Numbered from the stretch's first letter, positions 34,716 through 44,013 are shown. The stretch: DNA of 64,000 nucleotides from JAYFNU01 sp964622315 (GCA_964622315.1 CAZUOY010000002.1:21950-85949); one strand, 5' to 3'. Numbers and translations: made by a program. The notes: generated from the sequence alone by a model not told the origin.

Positions 34716-34744
34716 ATAATAACACACTTTTACCGATTTGTTAA
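34716..34744 (-). promoter_or_regulatory. Promoter of the PBP gene
   Basis: On the minus strand TTAACA (34744-34739), 17-bp spacer, TATTAT (34721-34716). About 60 bp of leader precede ATG 34654 with AAAGGAG. Confidence 0.65.
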
Positions 34745-34855
34745 GTAACCCCGCGTTTTTCGTGAATTTACCCTATTTAATAATTGAAAACTATCTGTTA
34801 TAATATTAAACTATACATAATATATAAACGGAATTTGGCGCTTTGAGGGAACAAG

Positions 34856-35461
34856 ATGAAATATCACGAGTTTTTTGAGGAGACTGTGGCGGGACAATAT
34901 AAAAACAAGCCAAAGCTTATGCTTCACAGTTGTTGCGCGGTCTGCTCCTCGTCGGTAATTGCTCTCGTCGCCGATGTATTCGATACCACGGTGCTTTATT
35001 ATAACCCGAACATAAGCCCCGAAAGCGAATATCAAAAGCGAAAAAACGAGCAGATACGAATTATTAACGAGATATACGGCGGCAAGGTAAAGTACCTCGA
35101 TTTCGGCTACAACCACGGAGAATTTTCCGATAAGGTAAAGGGTCTTGAGAAGGAGCCGGAGGGCGGCGCCAGATGCGAGGTGTGCTTTAGCCTTCGGCTT
35201 CAAAAGACGGCTAATGCGGCGAAGGAGCGCGGCTTTGACTGGTTTTGCACCACACTTACAGTAAGCCCGCATAAGAACGCCGACGTGATTAACGCCGTCG
35301 GCAAGGAGATTTCAGAAAAAACAGGGGTGCCGTGGCTCTTTTCGGATTTTAAAAAGAAGAACGGTTACTTACGCTCAATCACGCTGACGCGTCAGTACTC
35401 GATATATAAACAGAACTACTGCGGCTGCGAATTCTGCACCAAAGGGGAGGAACAACAATGA
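34856..35461 (+). CDS. queH: Epoxyqueuosine reductase QueH
   Basis: 201 aa. LMLHSCCAVCSS gives the CC-x2-C set (Cys26, 27, 30), CEVCFSLRL the second CxxC pair and YCGCEFC the C-terminal cysteines, which in QueH hold iron-sulfur and metal centres. YYNPNISPESEY and TTLTVSPHKN complete the DUF208 pattern. It carries out the last step of queuosine formation in tRNA (epoxyqueuosine to queuosine), replacing QueG. GAGGGAAC precedes ATG 34856. The gene overlaps the next by four bases. Confidence 0.93.
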   Translation: MKYHEFFEETVAGQYKNKPKLMLHSCCAVCSSSVIALVADVFDTTVLYYNPNISPESEYQKRKNEQIRIINEIYGGKVKYLDFGYNHGEFSDKVKGLEKEPEGGARCEVCFSLRLQKTANAAKERGFDWFCTTLTVSPHKNADVINAVGKEISEKTGVPWLFSDFKKKNGYLRSITLTRQYSIYKQNYCGCEFCTKGEEQQ

Positions 35462-36120
35462 AAAAGAACTATATAATTATCGGCGTTTTATTCGGGCTTA
35501 TCTGCCTGCTTACCGCGACGGCTCTGGGGCTCGGCTTTGTCCACGTCGCCGATTTCGTCTACGAGCTTGACTATGACCTGCTCGATATCGGAAGCTATTC
35601 AGGCGTTACAAAGGAAGTAGCCGTCCGCAACTACAAGGCGGTTATGGATTTTCTTTCGCCCTTTAAGAAAACCGAGTTTAATCTTCCCGACCTTGCCTTC
35701 TCCGAAACTGGCGCAATACACTTTGACGAATGCCGCGATATCTTTGTTGCCGTTTACCTTCTCGGCGCGGTCTGCGCGCTTATCATTGCCGCCTTCGCAA
35801 TAATCGCGAAAAAGCGCGGAACTAACGGAAAATTCCTGCTCGTTTCGTCAATTACCACCGTGGCGCTCCCCGTGGTTCTTCTCGGGTTTTTCGCCATAAA
35901 CTTTGACGCTGTCTTTGTAATATTTCATAAAATCTTCTTCAACAATAACTACTGGTATTTCGATTCCGCCACCGACCCTATTATTAACATTCTTCCCGAA
36001 ACGTTTTTTATGCACTGCGCGATAATTATAGTCAGCTTCTGGATAATTGCGGCAGCGGTTCAATACATATTGTATAGATGTGTTGCTCGTAAACAAATAG
36101 TAAAAGAGGACAAGCAATGA
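35458..36120 (+). CDS. DUF1461 (TIGR01906) integral membrane protein
   Basis: 220 aa, four helices with an extracytoplasmic loop after the first (about residues 30-95). The loop motif VAVRNYKAVMDFLSPF and the FSETGAIHFDECRDIF segment are typical of this family of unknown function found in Firmicutes. It is coupled by ATGA overlaps to both queH and asnA, so expressed with them, though no functional link is evident. Confidence 0.85.
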   Translation: MKKNYIIIGVLFGLICLLTATALGLGFVHVADFVYELDYDLLDIGSYSGVTKEVAVRNYKAVMDFLSPFKKTEFNLPDLAFSETGAIHFDECRDIFVAVYLLGAVCALIIAAFAIIAKKRGTNGKFLLVSSITTVALPVVLLGFFAINFDAVFVIFHKIFFNNNYWYFDSATDPIINILPETFFMHCAIIIVSFWIIAAAVQYILYRCVARKQIVKEDKQ

Positions 36121-37127
36121 AAAACTTAATTCTGCCCGAGGGATATTCCTCCCACCTTACCCTTCGCGAGACGCAGTGGGGAATAAAGATTATTAAAGAT
36201 AATTTTCAGAAGTACCTCGCTATCGCGCTCAACCTGTTCCGCGTTTCAGCGCCTGTCTTTGTAACGAAGCAGAGCGGTCTTAACGATAACCTAAACGGCG
36301 TGGAGCGTCCCGTTGCCTTTGATATACCCGACCTTGGGCAAAGCGAGGCGGAGATAGTTCATTCGCTCGCCAAGTGGAAGCGCTATGCCTTAAAGCAGTA
36401 CGGCTTTAGACCCGGCGAGGGAATCTACACCGACATGAACGCAATACGCCGTGACGAGGAGCTGGATAACCTTCACTCCGTTTATGTTGACCAATGGGAC
36501 TGGGAAAAGGTAATAACCAAAGAGCAAAGGACGGAAGCGTTCCTTATGTCGACGGTGCGTGATATTTACGGAGCGATGAAGCAGACGGCAAAGACGGCAT
36601 GCTACAAGTACCCCGCCATAGATTTCCCACTCGCCGAGGAGATTTTTTTCGTAACCGCTCAGGAGCTTGAGGACGCTTTTCCAGACCTTACTCCCAAGGA
36701 GCGCGAAAACGCAATATGCAAAGAGAAAAAAAGCGTTTTCGTTATGAAGATAGGCGACAAATTGAAAAGCGGTAAACCTCACGACGGACGTGCGCCCGAC
36801 TACGACGACTGGGCGCTTAACGGAGACTTGCTTGTTTGGAACAAGCTGCTCGGAATGGGCTTTGAGCTTTCGAGCATGGGTATTCGCGTAAGCGAACAGT
36901 CGCTCAAGGAACAGCTTGAAAAAGCGGGCTGTCCCGAACGAGCGGAGCTGCCCTTCCACAAGGCATTGCTGTCGGGTGAACTGCCCTACACGATTGGCGG
37001 CGGAATAGGTCAGTCGCGTCTATGTATGCTAATGCTTCGCAAAGCACACATCGGTGAGGTGCAAGCGTCGCTCTGGTCGGACGAAATGAAAAGCGTCTGC
37101 GCAAAGCATAACATTTTTTTGCTGTAA
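36117..37127 (+). CDS. asnA: Aspartate--ammonia ligase (asparagine synthetase A)
   Basis: 336 aa, full length for AsnA. VSAPVFVTKQSGLNDNLNG, YTDMNAIRRDEELDNLHSVYVDQWDWEKVI in pieces (FRPGEGIYTDMNAIRRDE), and IGGGIGQSRLCMLMLRKAHIGEVQ are the class II synthetase-like catalytic motifs. It uses ATP and free ammonium to convert aspartate to asparagine, fitting an anaerobe living with high ammonia. Third gene of the queH operon; no T-box lies directly upstream because it is translationally coupled. Confidence 0.96.
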   Translation: MKNLILPEGYSSHLTLRETQWGIKIIKDNFQKYLAIALNLFRVSAPVFVTKQSGLNDNLNGVERPVAFDIPDLGQSEAEIVHSLAKWKRYALKQYGFRPGEGIYTDMNAIRRDEELDNLHSVYVDQWDWEKVITKEQRTEAFLMSTVRDIYGAMKQTAKTACYKYPAIDFPLAEEIFFVTAQELEDAFPDLTPKERENAICKEKKSVFVMKIGDKLKSGKPHDGRAPDYDDWALNGDLLVWNKLLGMGFELSSMGIRVSEQSLKEQLEKAGCPERAELPFHKALLSGELPYTIGGGIGQSRLCMLMLRKAHIGEVQASLWSDEMKSVCAKHNIFLL

Positions 37128-37173
37128 TCGGTCTTAAAGCAACTGCGTTTCACATTCACGTTGAAAAACATAT

Positions 37174-37215
37174 AAAAAAAGCTCCGCGTGCTTTCAGTTG
37201 GAAGCCGCGGAGCTT
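37174..37215. terminator. Terminator between asnA and the GH13 gene
   Basis: AAGCTCCGCG (37179-37188) pairs with CGCGGAGCTT (37206-37215). On the minus strand a TTTTTTT run follows, so it mainly ends the glgP-GH13 transcript; the plus-side T run is interrupted. Confidence 0.8.
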
Positions 37216-39004
37216 ATTCTTTTACTCTTTTAAATGCGTGTCGCCAGGGAGCCACCGTGAAGCTCTCGCCGCCTCCGCAGCTGACGGTGATTTCGGTGTC
37301 ACTCCTGTTGAGCGCAAAAATTACCGTTTCCGCCTTGCTTCTTCTTATGAACGCCACCGCGCCGCCGCTTGCACGAAGGAAAACCATCTCGCCGTCGGCA
37401 AGCGCGCGCGAATATTCCTGCCTTTGCTTTCCAAGCTCCTTGATAAAATCGCGAAGTCCGCTGTTCTCCGTGTGCCACTTCATAAATCTGCGGTTAAACG
37501 GGTCTTTGAAGCCCGTCATTCCCACCTCGTCACCATAGTATATACTGGGTATTCCGGGTAACGCATACAAAAGTGCATAGGCAAGCTTCAGCATCTCCAC
37601 GCCGCGCAGATATTCGTCCTTCTGCATTTTAATCTCGTTTAGCGTCTGTTTGTCCAGATGCTCAAGCTTACCGAATACAAGGCGGTTTATCGCCCGCTCT
37701 ATGTCGTGGGTGGAAAGCAGATTCATCATATTATCCAGCATCGCCTTGGGATAATTCTCGCAGATATTCATTACCTTTTCAGCAAAGCTCTCCGCGTCGG
37801 CGGTGCGGATAAACTCAAGCACCGCGTTGCAGAAGGGATAGTTCATTACCGAATCAAGCTCGTCGCCGTAAAGAAAGCCGCGCTGTTCGCCATAGCTGTA
37901 CTTTTTGCTCGCGTCCTCCCATACCTCTCCGAGAAGCATTAAATCACGCCCATTACGCTTCACAGCCTTGCGAAGCTGCCTGATAAACTCGTCGGGCAGC
38001 TCGTCCGCCACGTCCAGCCGCACGCCCGAAACGCCGAGCGAAAACCAAAGGTCAAGCACACCGCCCTTGCCGCAGATAAACTCTACATACGAGGGGGTAA
38101 GCTCGTTTACCTCAGGCAGGGTGGAAAAGCCCCACCAATAGACGTAGTCTTCTCGCGCCTCATCATACTTATACCATTCTGCATAACGGCTTTCGCGCCC
38201 GCTCGCGGCGCCCACACTGTCGTAACGTCCATAGCGGTTAAAGTAAACGCTGTCGTCGCCGGTATGACTGAAAACGCCGTCAAGTATTATTTTTATATTC
38301 GTTTCCTTCGCCGCCCTGCAAAGCCGCTTTAAATCCTCGTTTGTACCGAGTAAAGGGTCAACCTTTCGGTAGTCCGCCGTGTTGTAGCGGTGGTTAGAGT
38401 GCGCCTCGCAGACCGGGTTCAAATATATTATCGTTACGCCCAGCTTCTTCAAATAGCCAAGCTTTTCCTCTATTCCCAAAAGGTTTCCGCCGAAATAATC
38501 GTTGTTTTTGACCACGCCGTTTTCGTCCGGCAGAAAATCCGGTGTTTCGCTCAGACGTCGGTGAATCCGCCTGTCGGAAAAGGGCGTGGAGAGAACGCCG
38601 CAGGAGCCGATATTAAAGCGGTCAGGAAAGATTTGATACATAATTCCGCCGCTGAATCCCTTTGGCGCCCTATAATCCTTTGCATAAACCGTCTGCTGAA
38701 ACCACGCGCCCGCGGGCGCTTCAAAGCCGTTAGCCGAGCCGCCGTTATATATGCTCTGCCCGTTCGGAAGACGGAAGCAGTAGAAAAAGAGCCCCCGCGC
38801 GGGAAAGGAACGGGTAAGCCTGAAGCCGTCCGCTATTCTCTGCATGGGGTACTCCGTCACAGCGTTATGAAGCACGTCGCTGACTGCGAGCGACATGCTT
38901 TCTATATCCTGCGACGCCCTTACGAAGTAGACGACCTTCTCGTCTTCCGCAACCGCGCCGAAGGGGGACTTGAAAAAGGGGTTTCTGCTGTTGAACTCAG
39001 TCAT
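37214..39004 (-). CDS. GH13 alpha-amylase family glycoside hydrolase (neopullulanase/maltogenic-like)
   Basis: 596 aa from ATG 39004 (MTEFNSRNPFFKSPFGA), with CGAGG upstream and 16 nt after the glgP stop. The N-terminal about 110 residues form a beta-sandwich as in CBM34/GH13_20 enzymes, then comes a (beta/alpha)8 barrel. Conserved regions: DGVFSHTGDD (I), GVRLDVADEL with nucleophile Asp (II), LLGEVWED with acid Glu (III) and LLSTHDIER (IV). There is no signal peptide, so it acts inside the cell, probably on maltodextrins or branched limit dextrins left by GlgP. Exact bond specificity is inferred. Confidence 0.92.
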   Translation of the reverse strand: MTEFNSRNPFFKSPFGAVAEDEKVVYFVRASQDIESMSLAVSDVLHNAVTEYPMQRIADGFRLTRSFPARGLFFYCFRLPNGQSIYNGGSANGFEAPAGAWFQQTVYAKDYRAPKGFSGGIMYQIFPDRFNIGSCGVLSTPFSDRRIHRRLSETPDFLPDENGVVKNNDYFGGNLLGIEEKLGYLKKLGVTIIYLNPVCEAHSNHRYNTADYRKVDPLLGTNEDLKRLCRAAKETNIKIILDGVFSHTGDDSVYFNRYGRYDSVGAASGRESRYAEWYKYDEAREDYVYWWGFSTLPEVNELTPSYVEFICGKGGVLDLWFSLGVSGVRLDVADELPDEFIRQLRKAVKRNGRDLMLLGEVWEDASKKYSYGEQRGFLYGDELDSVMNYPFCNAVLEFIRTADAESFAEKVMNICENYPKAMLDNMMNLLSTHDIERAINRLVFGKLEHLDKQTLNEIKMQKDEYLRGVEMLKLAYALLYALPGIPSIYYGDEVGMTGFKDPFNRRFMKWHTENSGLRDFIKELGKQRQEYSRALADGEMVFLRASGGAVAFIRRSKAETVIFALNRSDTEITVSCGGGESFTVAPWRHAFKRVKE

Positions 39005-39020
39005 AAAGCCTCGAAGAAAC

Positions 39021-41411
39021 TTAGTAAATCGGCTTGGCTTTCCAGATGTTATCGGCGTACTCGCGAACCGCGCGGTCAGCGGAGAAAACACCCGCGCCCG
39101 CTATGTTCATAGCCGACATTCTGTTCCATTCAGCCGTATTCTTATAGGTCTCGCTTATTTTATTCTGAATGTTTATATAGCTCTCATAATCGGCGAGCAC
39201 AAGATAGGGGTCTTGATAAAGCAGGTTGTTCGCAAGGTCTGTGTAACCGAAACGCGCAATTGCGTCAAGAATACGTTTAAGCTCAGGGCTTCTTTTCCAA
39301 ATTAGGTCTGGTCGGTAGCCGCCCTTTTTAGCGATTACCTCCTCTTTAGTAAGCCCAAACAGGAAGAAATTATCCTCTCCCGCTGATTTGCGAATTTCAA
39401 TATTTGCGCCGTCAAGGGTGCCAACCGTGAGCGCGCCGCTCAGCATAAGCTTCATATTTCCCGTACCGCTCGCCTCTGTGCCCGCAAGCGAAATCTGCTC
39501 AGACACCTCAGAGGCAGGCATAAGGATTTCCGACAGGGTGACGCGGTAGTCCTCAAGATAAACGACGCGCAGCTTATCGCGCACAGCCTCGTCCTTTTCA
39601 AGCACCGAGGAAAGCCCGCAGATAAGCCGTATCATCTGCTTCGCCATATAGTATCCCGGCGCCGCCTTCGCACCGAAAATATAGGTTCTCGGCACAAATT
39701 CAGCGTTCGGATTATCCTTAAGATACAAATACTGCTGAATTATGTTTATAGCGTTTAGGTGCTGACGCTTATATTCGTGCATACGCTTAGCCTGAACGTC
39801 AAAAATAGACTCCGGCACTATCTTCACGCCGGTTTCGTTCTTAACATATTCCGCAAGCCTCTTTTTGTTTTCAAGCTTTATCTCGGCAAGCTTCTTTTGA
39901 ACGTCCTTCTTAGCGGCGTATTTTTTAAAGCTTTCAAGCTCCGAGGCGTCCGTTTTAAAGCCCTCGCCTATAGTGTCGGATAAAAGCGCCGTAAGACTCG
40001 GGTTGCTTTGCAGCAGCCAGCGACGATAGGCTATTCCGTTAGTGACATTTTTGAACTTTTCAGGCTTAAAGAGGAAGTAGTCGTGGAAAACCTCCTCTTT
40101 TATTATGTCGCTGTGAAGTGCCGAAACTCCGTTGACGCTGCTCGAAATATAGACGCAGATGTTCGCCATACGAACATAGCCCTCTCGAATAAGGCTCATA
40201 TAGGAAATCTTTCCGTAATCGCCCGGGAAAACCTCCTCAAGCTCTTTCACAAGGGTATTGTTTAGCTCGCAGATTATCTGATATATACGCGGAAGCACCG
40301 AGCGGAACATATCGACATTCCATGACTCAAGCGCCTCACTTAACACCGTGTGGTTTGTGTAGGAAAAAGTGCGCTTTGCTATGTCCACCGCCTTATCCCA
40401 ATCGTAGCCGCACTCATCGAGAAGAATCCTTATTAGCTCGGGAATGGCAAGGGTCGGGTGGGTATCGTTCAGCTGAATAGCAACCTTGTCTGGCAGACTG
40501 TCCATGCTACCGTACTGAGCGAGGTGACTTTGCACAATATCGTTGACCGCCGCGCAGCACATAAAATACTGCTGGCGAAGTCGAAGTATCTTTCCCTCGG
40601 TATGGTTGTCGTTAGGGTAAAGCACCTTGCTTATAAGCTCAGCCGTGCTGTTGGTGCGAAGCGCCGCGGTGTAGTCGCCGCGGTTGAAGCTGTCCATATC
40701 AATGCCGGGAGCGAGCGACTTGAACAAACGAAGCTTGCTGACCGATTCGGTGTTGTAACCCGAAATATACATATCGTATGGCACTGCAAGCACGTTGTTT
40801 GAATTGATATGCTCCACATGGTGATAGCTGTTATACCAACTCTCTTTTATCTCGCCGTCAAACCTGACGGTAACCGCCTCGTCTCGCTTCTCCTCAAGCC
40901 AAATCCTGCCGCCGGGCAGCCAGTTGTCAGCGAGCTCCTGCTGCCAACCGTCAATAATTTTCTGCTTAAATATTCCGTATTCGTAAAGTATTGAGTAGCC
41001 TGTGCCCGCGTAGCCGCAGGTGGCAAGTCCGTCCATATAGCAAGCGGCGAGCCGTCCGAGACCGCCGTTGCCAAGACCAGCGTCCGGCTCCTCCTCGTAT
41101 AGGTCCTCAAGAGTAACGCCGCTGCCCTCAAGAGCTTTTTCCGCGGCTTTTTCAAGCCCCAAATTGTAAAGGTTGTTTTTCAGCGAGCGCCCGACAAGGA
41201 ATTCCATTGAAAGGTAGTAAATCTGCTTTGCGCCCTTTCCGAAGGTCCGTGCCTCGCGGTGGCGGTAGGTCTCGGCGAGCATCTCTCTTAATATCAGCGC
41301 AAGTGACTTATATATCTGTTCAGCCGTAGCGTCGCCCACTTCCACCGAGTACCTTCTCGAAACGGTGGCGTATAGCTTATTCTTTAGTTCTTCAGCGGTC
41401 ATTCTATTCAT
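39021..41411 (-). CDS. glgP: Glycogen/alpha-glucan phosphorylase
   Basis: 796 aa. EASGTGNMKLMLSGALTVGT places the pyridoxal-phosphate lysine at Lys654; GLGNGGLGRLAACYMDG and RMHEYKRQHLNAI are further hallmark motifs. It is a typical length for bacterial GlgP. It releases glucose 1-phosphate from non-reducing ends. It is in a two-gene operon with the GH13 enzyme and is separated by about 8 kb from the synthetic glg operon, so breakdown and synthesis are controlled independently. Confidence 0.97.
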   Translation of the reverse strand: MNRMTAEELKNKLYATVSRRYSVEVGDATAEQIYKSLALILREMLAETYRHREARTFGKGAKQIYYLSMEFLVGRSLKNNLYNLGLEKAAEKALEGSGVTLEDLYEEEPDAGLGNGGLGRLAACYMDGLATCGYAGTGYSILYEYGIFKQKIIDGWQQELADNWLPGGRIWLEEKRDEAVTVRFDGEIKESWYNSYHHVEHINSNNVLAVPYDMYISGYNTESVSKLRLFKSLAPGIDMDSFNRGDYTAALRTNSTAELISKVLYPNDNHTEGKILRLRQQYFMCCAAVNDIVQSHLAQYGSMDSLPDKVAIQLNDTHPTLAIPELIRILLDECGYDWDKAVDIAKRTFSYTNHTVLSEALESWNVDMFRSVLPRIYQIICELNNTLVKELEEVFPGDYGKISYMSLIREGYVRMANICVYISSSVNGVSALHSDIIKEEVFHDYFLFKPEKFKNVTNGIAYRRWLLQSNPSLTALLSDTIGEGFKTDASELESFKKYAAKKDVQKKLAEIKLENKKRLAEYVKNETGVKIVPESIFDVQAKRMHEYKRQHLNAINIIQQYLYLKDNPNAEFVPRTYIFGAKAAPGYYMAKQMIRLICGLSSVLEKDEAVRDKLRVVYLEDYRVTLSEILMPASEVSEQISLAGTEASGTGNMKLMLSGALTVGTLDGANIEIRKSAGEDNFFLFGLTKEEVIAKKGGYRPDLIWKRSPELKRILDAIARFGYTDLANNLLYQDPYLVLADYESYINIQNKISETYKNTAEWNRMSAMNIAGAGVFSADRAVREYADNIWKAKPIY

Positions 41412-41455
41412 AAATTATCCCTTAAACAAATTTCGGTATGGTTATATGCTGTTTC

Positions 41456-41484
41456 ATTATATCAAAACTACTCAATTTGGGCAA
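41456..41484 (-). promoter_or_regulatory. Promoter of the glgP-GH13 operon
   Basis: On the minus strand TTGCCC (41484-41479), 17-bp spacer, TATAAT (41461-41456). About 45 bp upstream of ATG 41411. Confidence 0.65.
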
Positions 41485-41509
41485 TTGTTAAATATTTATT
41501 ATTTTTTCT

Positions 41510-41538
41510 TTGTCAAACGCAGGTTTTTGTATTATAAT
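41510..41538 (+). promoter_or_regulatory. Promoter of the zapA-like-dut-maf operon
   Basis: TTGTCA (41510-41515), 17-bp spacer, TATAAT (41533-41538), about 45 bp before ATG 41584. It is back-to-back with the glgP promoter. Confidence 0.75.
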
Positions 41539-41583
41539 AAAACATATATATGGTTTTATCAATTTGACTGCGGGGTTTTTGTT

Positions 41584-42885
41584 ATGAATGACAACAAAAT
41601 ACTTCTTAAAATCGCGGGAATAAGCATTCTCATCTCCACTTCAGAGGACGAGGAATACGCGCGTGCGCTCGCGGACGACATTGATACCGACGTAAGGGGA
41701 ATTATTGAAGGAAACCCCAGCGCTTCGGTAACGAATGCTGCGCTGTTGTGCGCGATTGATTACCTCGATGCCTACAGAAAGGCTAACCGCTCCTCTAACA
41801 ACCTTCGCAACCAGATTAAAGATTACCTTGCCGACGCGGCGAACGCTAAGCTTCAGTTCGACGAGGAGCGTAAGAAGACAGCCGACCTCACCGTGGAGAT
41901 TCAAGCGCTTCGCTCCCACCTTACGAGGATAGCCGCCGAGGGCGACTCCTCCGGCGCTGTTGACCACTTGAAAGCTGACCTTGCCAAGTGCAACACTGAA
42001 ATAAACAAACAGAAAAAGCAGATAACCGAGCTTCTTGCGCAGATTTCCACCCTTGGCGAAAAGGCTACCGCTATGAACGATTATATTTCGGGTCAGGACG
42101 CGGAGATTGCGCGGCTCAACAATATTATCGGCGTACACTGTGAAACGATAACCACCCTTGAGCAGAAGGTTCACGACAAGGAAACGGAGATAATTAAGCT
42201 TCAAGCCGCTCTCACACCCGCTTCAAAAATCAGCTTCACACCAAAAGAGGCCGCAGAAATTCCCGTCGGTGAAACCCTTCAGGCTCAAGCGGAGAAGACG
42301 CCCGTACAGGACGGCATATTCGGTATAGTACCCGAGGAGGACGAGGACGACGTTAAGCCGTATCCTCCGAAAGATAACAACAAGTCCGCCGCGGCAGAGC
42401 CTTCTTTCGAAGAAAAGCTTGACAACGGCGCGGTAAAGGAAGACGTCGGCGAGGAGAACAGCGACGCGGATATCACCGAGCTTCTTGAGAAGCCCCTTAC
42501 CGAGCCTGAAATTCATCAGCCGACCTTTGAGGAGATAGAGGAGAGTATATTCGATTTTGGCGAGGACTCCGATGATGAGGATGAGGAAGACGAAGACGCC
42601 GAGGAGAATATAGACCCTTATGAGGAGGATGAGGAGGACGAGAACAAGCCCGCCGCTTCCGAAAAGGGCGCGTCTGCCGAGGACGACGGCGAATTTATAG
42701 AGATTGACGAGATAGAAAAGATTTTCGAGGAGCCGAAAAGCCCGATTATTATAACCGACGAGCAGAAGAAGAACGACGGCGGTCGCTTTGCCTTCGATAT
42801 TGACCTTGAGGACAAGCCTGACGAATACTTTAAGGGCGAGGGCTCTGACGGCATGCCTGACCTTTCGTGGACGAAGGATATATAA
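41584..42885 (+). CDS. ZapA-like cell division protein with long coiled coil and acidic C-terminal region
   Basis: 433 aa from ATG 41584; a longer in-frame reading has no ribosome site. Residues 1-70 follow the ZapA pattern (KILLKIAGISILISTSEDEEYARALADDID in pieces, VTNAALLCAIDYLDAYRKA), then a heptad-rich coiled coil runs to about 215 (LTVEIQALRSHL, INKQKKQITELLAQISTLGE). About 240-370 is very acidic and low in complexity (DFGEDSDDEDEEDED, PYEEDEEDEN). The last 40 residues are ordered-looking (GRFAFDIDLEDKPDEYF, DGMPDLSWTKDI). Ordinary ZapA is about 90-110 aa and bundles FtsZ; this form is four times longer. Role in Z-ring organisation is inferred from the N-terminus. Confidence 0.7.
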   Translation: MNDNKILLKIAGISILISTSEDEEYARALADDIDTDVRGIIEGNPSASVTNAALLCAIDYLDAYRKANRSSNNLRNQIKDYLADAANAKLQFDEERKKTADLTVEIQALRSHLTRIAAEGDSSGAVDHLKADLAKCNTEINKQKKQITELLAQISTLGEKATAMNDYISGQDAEIARLNNIIGVHCETITTLEQKVHDKETEIIKLQAALTPASKISFTPKEAAEIPVGETLQAQAEKTPVQDGIFGIVPEEDEDDVKPYPPKDNNKSAAAEPSFEEKLDNGAVKEDVGEENSDADITELLEKPLTEPEIHQPTFEEIEESIFDFGEDSDDEDEEDEDAEENIDPYEEDEEDENKPAASEKGASAEDDGEFIEIDEIEKIFEEPKSPIIITDEQKKNDGGRFAFDIDLEDKPDEYFKGEGSDGMPDLSWTKDI

Positions 42886-43326
42886 ATGGATAATTTCAAG
42901 GTAAAACTGCTTTACGACGGCGCAAAGCTGCCCTATAAAGCGACGGCGGGCGCCGCCGCGTACGATATCTATTCGGCAAGCAAACAGGATATACTGCTTG
43001 CTTCGGGCGAATACAAGAGCATACCCACGGGAATAGCGATAGCCCTTCCCTCTGAGCGGTATGTCGCGCTTATCTTTTCCCGCAGCGGTCACGGCGTAAA
43101 GCACGGCGTTTCACTTTCCAACTCCGTTGGGGTTATCGACAGTGATTACCGCGGTGAGATTACGGTTGGGCTTATTAATCACGGAACCGAGCCCTTTACC
43201 GTCTGCTTTGGCGACAGAATAGCCCAGCTAATGATTGTCGAGCTCGGCTCGCTCGCTATGACCGAAAGCGATACGCTTGACGAAACCGAACGCGGTGCGG
43301 GCGGCTTCGGCTCAACGGGAAGGTAG
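42886..43326 (+). CDS. dut: dUTP diphosphatase
   Basis: 146 aa with all five trimeric dUTPase motifs: AAYDIYSA (I), FSRSGHGVKHGV (II), GVIDSDYRGEITVGLIN (III), FGDRIAQLMIV (IV) and RGAGGFGSTG (V). Converts dUTP to dUMP and keeps uracil out of DNA. The start codon directly follows the preceding TAA (TAAATG), so translation is likely by reinitiation. Confidence 0.96.
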   Translation: MDNFKVKLLYDGAKLPYKATAGAAAYDIYSASKQDILLASGEYKSIPTGIAIALPSERYVALIFSRSGHGVKHGVSLSNSVGVIDSDYRGEITVGLINHGTEPFTVCFGDRIAQLMIVELGSLAMTESDTLDETERGAGGFGSTGR

Positions 43327-43329
43327 TCA

Positions 43330-43893
43330 ATGCCGAATATAATTCTCGCTTCAAAAAGCCCAAGACGCCGCGAGCTTATGGGCAGGATAACCGACAGCTT
43401 TACCTGTGTCGATTCTAATACTGACGAAAGCGGCGTTACTCAAACCGACCCCGCGCGCCTTTGCGTAGAGCTTGCGCGTCTTAAATGCAAGGCCGTAGCA
43501 GACCTCAACCCTGACAGCGTTGTTATCGGCTGTGACACGATAGTTTACTCAGACGGACTCATTCTCGGTAAACCCCGAAGACGCGAGGACGCGTTTTCAA
43601 TGCTTCACCGCCTTTCCGGTTGCGTCCACTGTGTTTACACGGGTGTTTGGGTAATCGGCGGCGGGACGAACGAGGGCTTTTTTGAAAAGACCGACGTTAC
43701 CTTCTGTGAGCTTGACGACAAGGAGATAGCCGACTACGTTGCCACAGGCGACCCCTTCGACAAGGCGGGCGGCTATGGAATCCAGAATAAGGCGGCTTGC
43801 TTTGTCCGTTCAATTAACGGCGACTTTTTTAACGTAATGGGGCTTCCCGTTCCTGCGTTATACGCTTTTCTGAAAAGCCGTGCAATAATATAA
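43330..43893 (+). CDS. maf: Maf family nucleoside triphosphate pyrophosphatase
   Basis: 187 aa. N-terminal IILASKSPRRRELMGRI is the diagnostic Maf loop, with GCDTIVYSDG and DPFDKAGGYGIQ further in. Maf proteins hydrolyse dTTP/UTP or modified nucleotides and are linked to arrest of division; as a house-cleaning enzyme it fits next to dut. Three bases after dut. In many clostridia maf is followed by radC-mreBCD and the min genes; here a MinD-like gene comes next. Confidence 0.94.
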   Translation: MPNIILASKSPRRRELMGRITDSFTCVDSNTDESGVTQTDPARLCVELARLKCKAVADLNPDSVVIGCDTIVYSDGLILGKPRRREDAFSMLHRLSGCVHCVYTGVWVIGGGTNEGFFEKTDVTFCELDDKEIADYVATGDPFDKAGGYGIQNKAACFVRSINGDFFNVMGLPVPALYAFLKSRAII

Positions 43894-43899
43894 TTCTAC

Positions 43900-43931
43900 G
43901 GCTGATATTCAGCCATTACCTATTTGGTAAT
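43900..43931. other. Two adjacent perfect hairpins after maf
   Basis: GGCTGA-TAT-TCAGCC (43900-43914) and ATTACC-TATTT-GGTAAT (43915-43931) stand back to back. No T run follows, so they may be RNA 3'-end structures or a weak terminator. Confidence 0.45.
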
Positions 43932-43965
43932 TTCGCGCAGCTAAGGCTTTTTCTGCTGTGTGCGG

Positions 43966-43994
43966 TTGTTTATTGAGCGTTTTTTTGGTATAAT
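43966..43994 (+). promoter_or_regulatory. Promoter of the MinD-like gene
   Basis: TTGTTT (43966-43971), 17-bp spacer, TATAAT (43989-43994), 19 bp before ATG 44014. Confidence 0.7.
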
Positions 43995-44013
43995 TTCTGC
44001 TGAGGTATTTTAA

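Noticed and set aside
38390..39112. Plus-strand 240-codon frame opposite the GH13 gene and the end of glgP
   Set aside because: It crosses the junction of two certain genes on the other strand and lacks start signals.
42223..43104. Long open frame (293 codons) on the minus strand opposite the ZapA-like gene and dut
   Set aside because: It is the complement of an Asp/Glu-rich coding region, giving a Leu/Val/Arg-rich pseudo-protein with no ribosome site or family resemblance.
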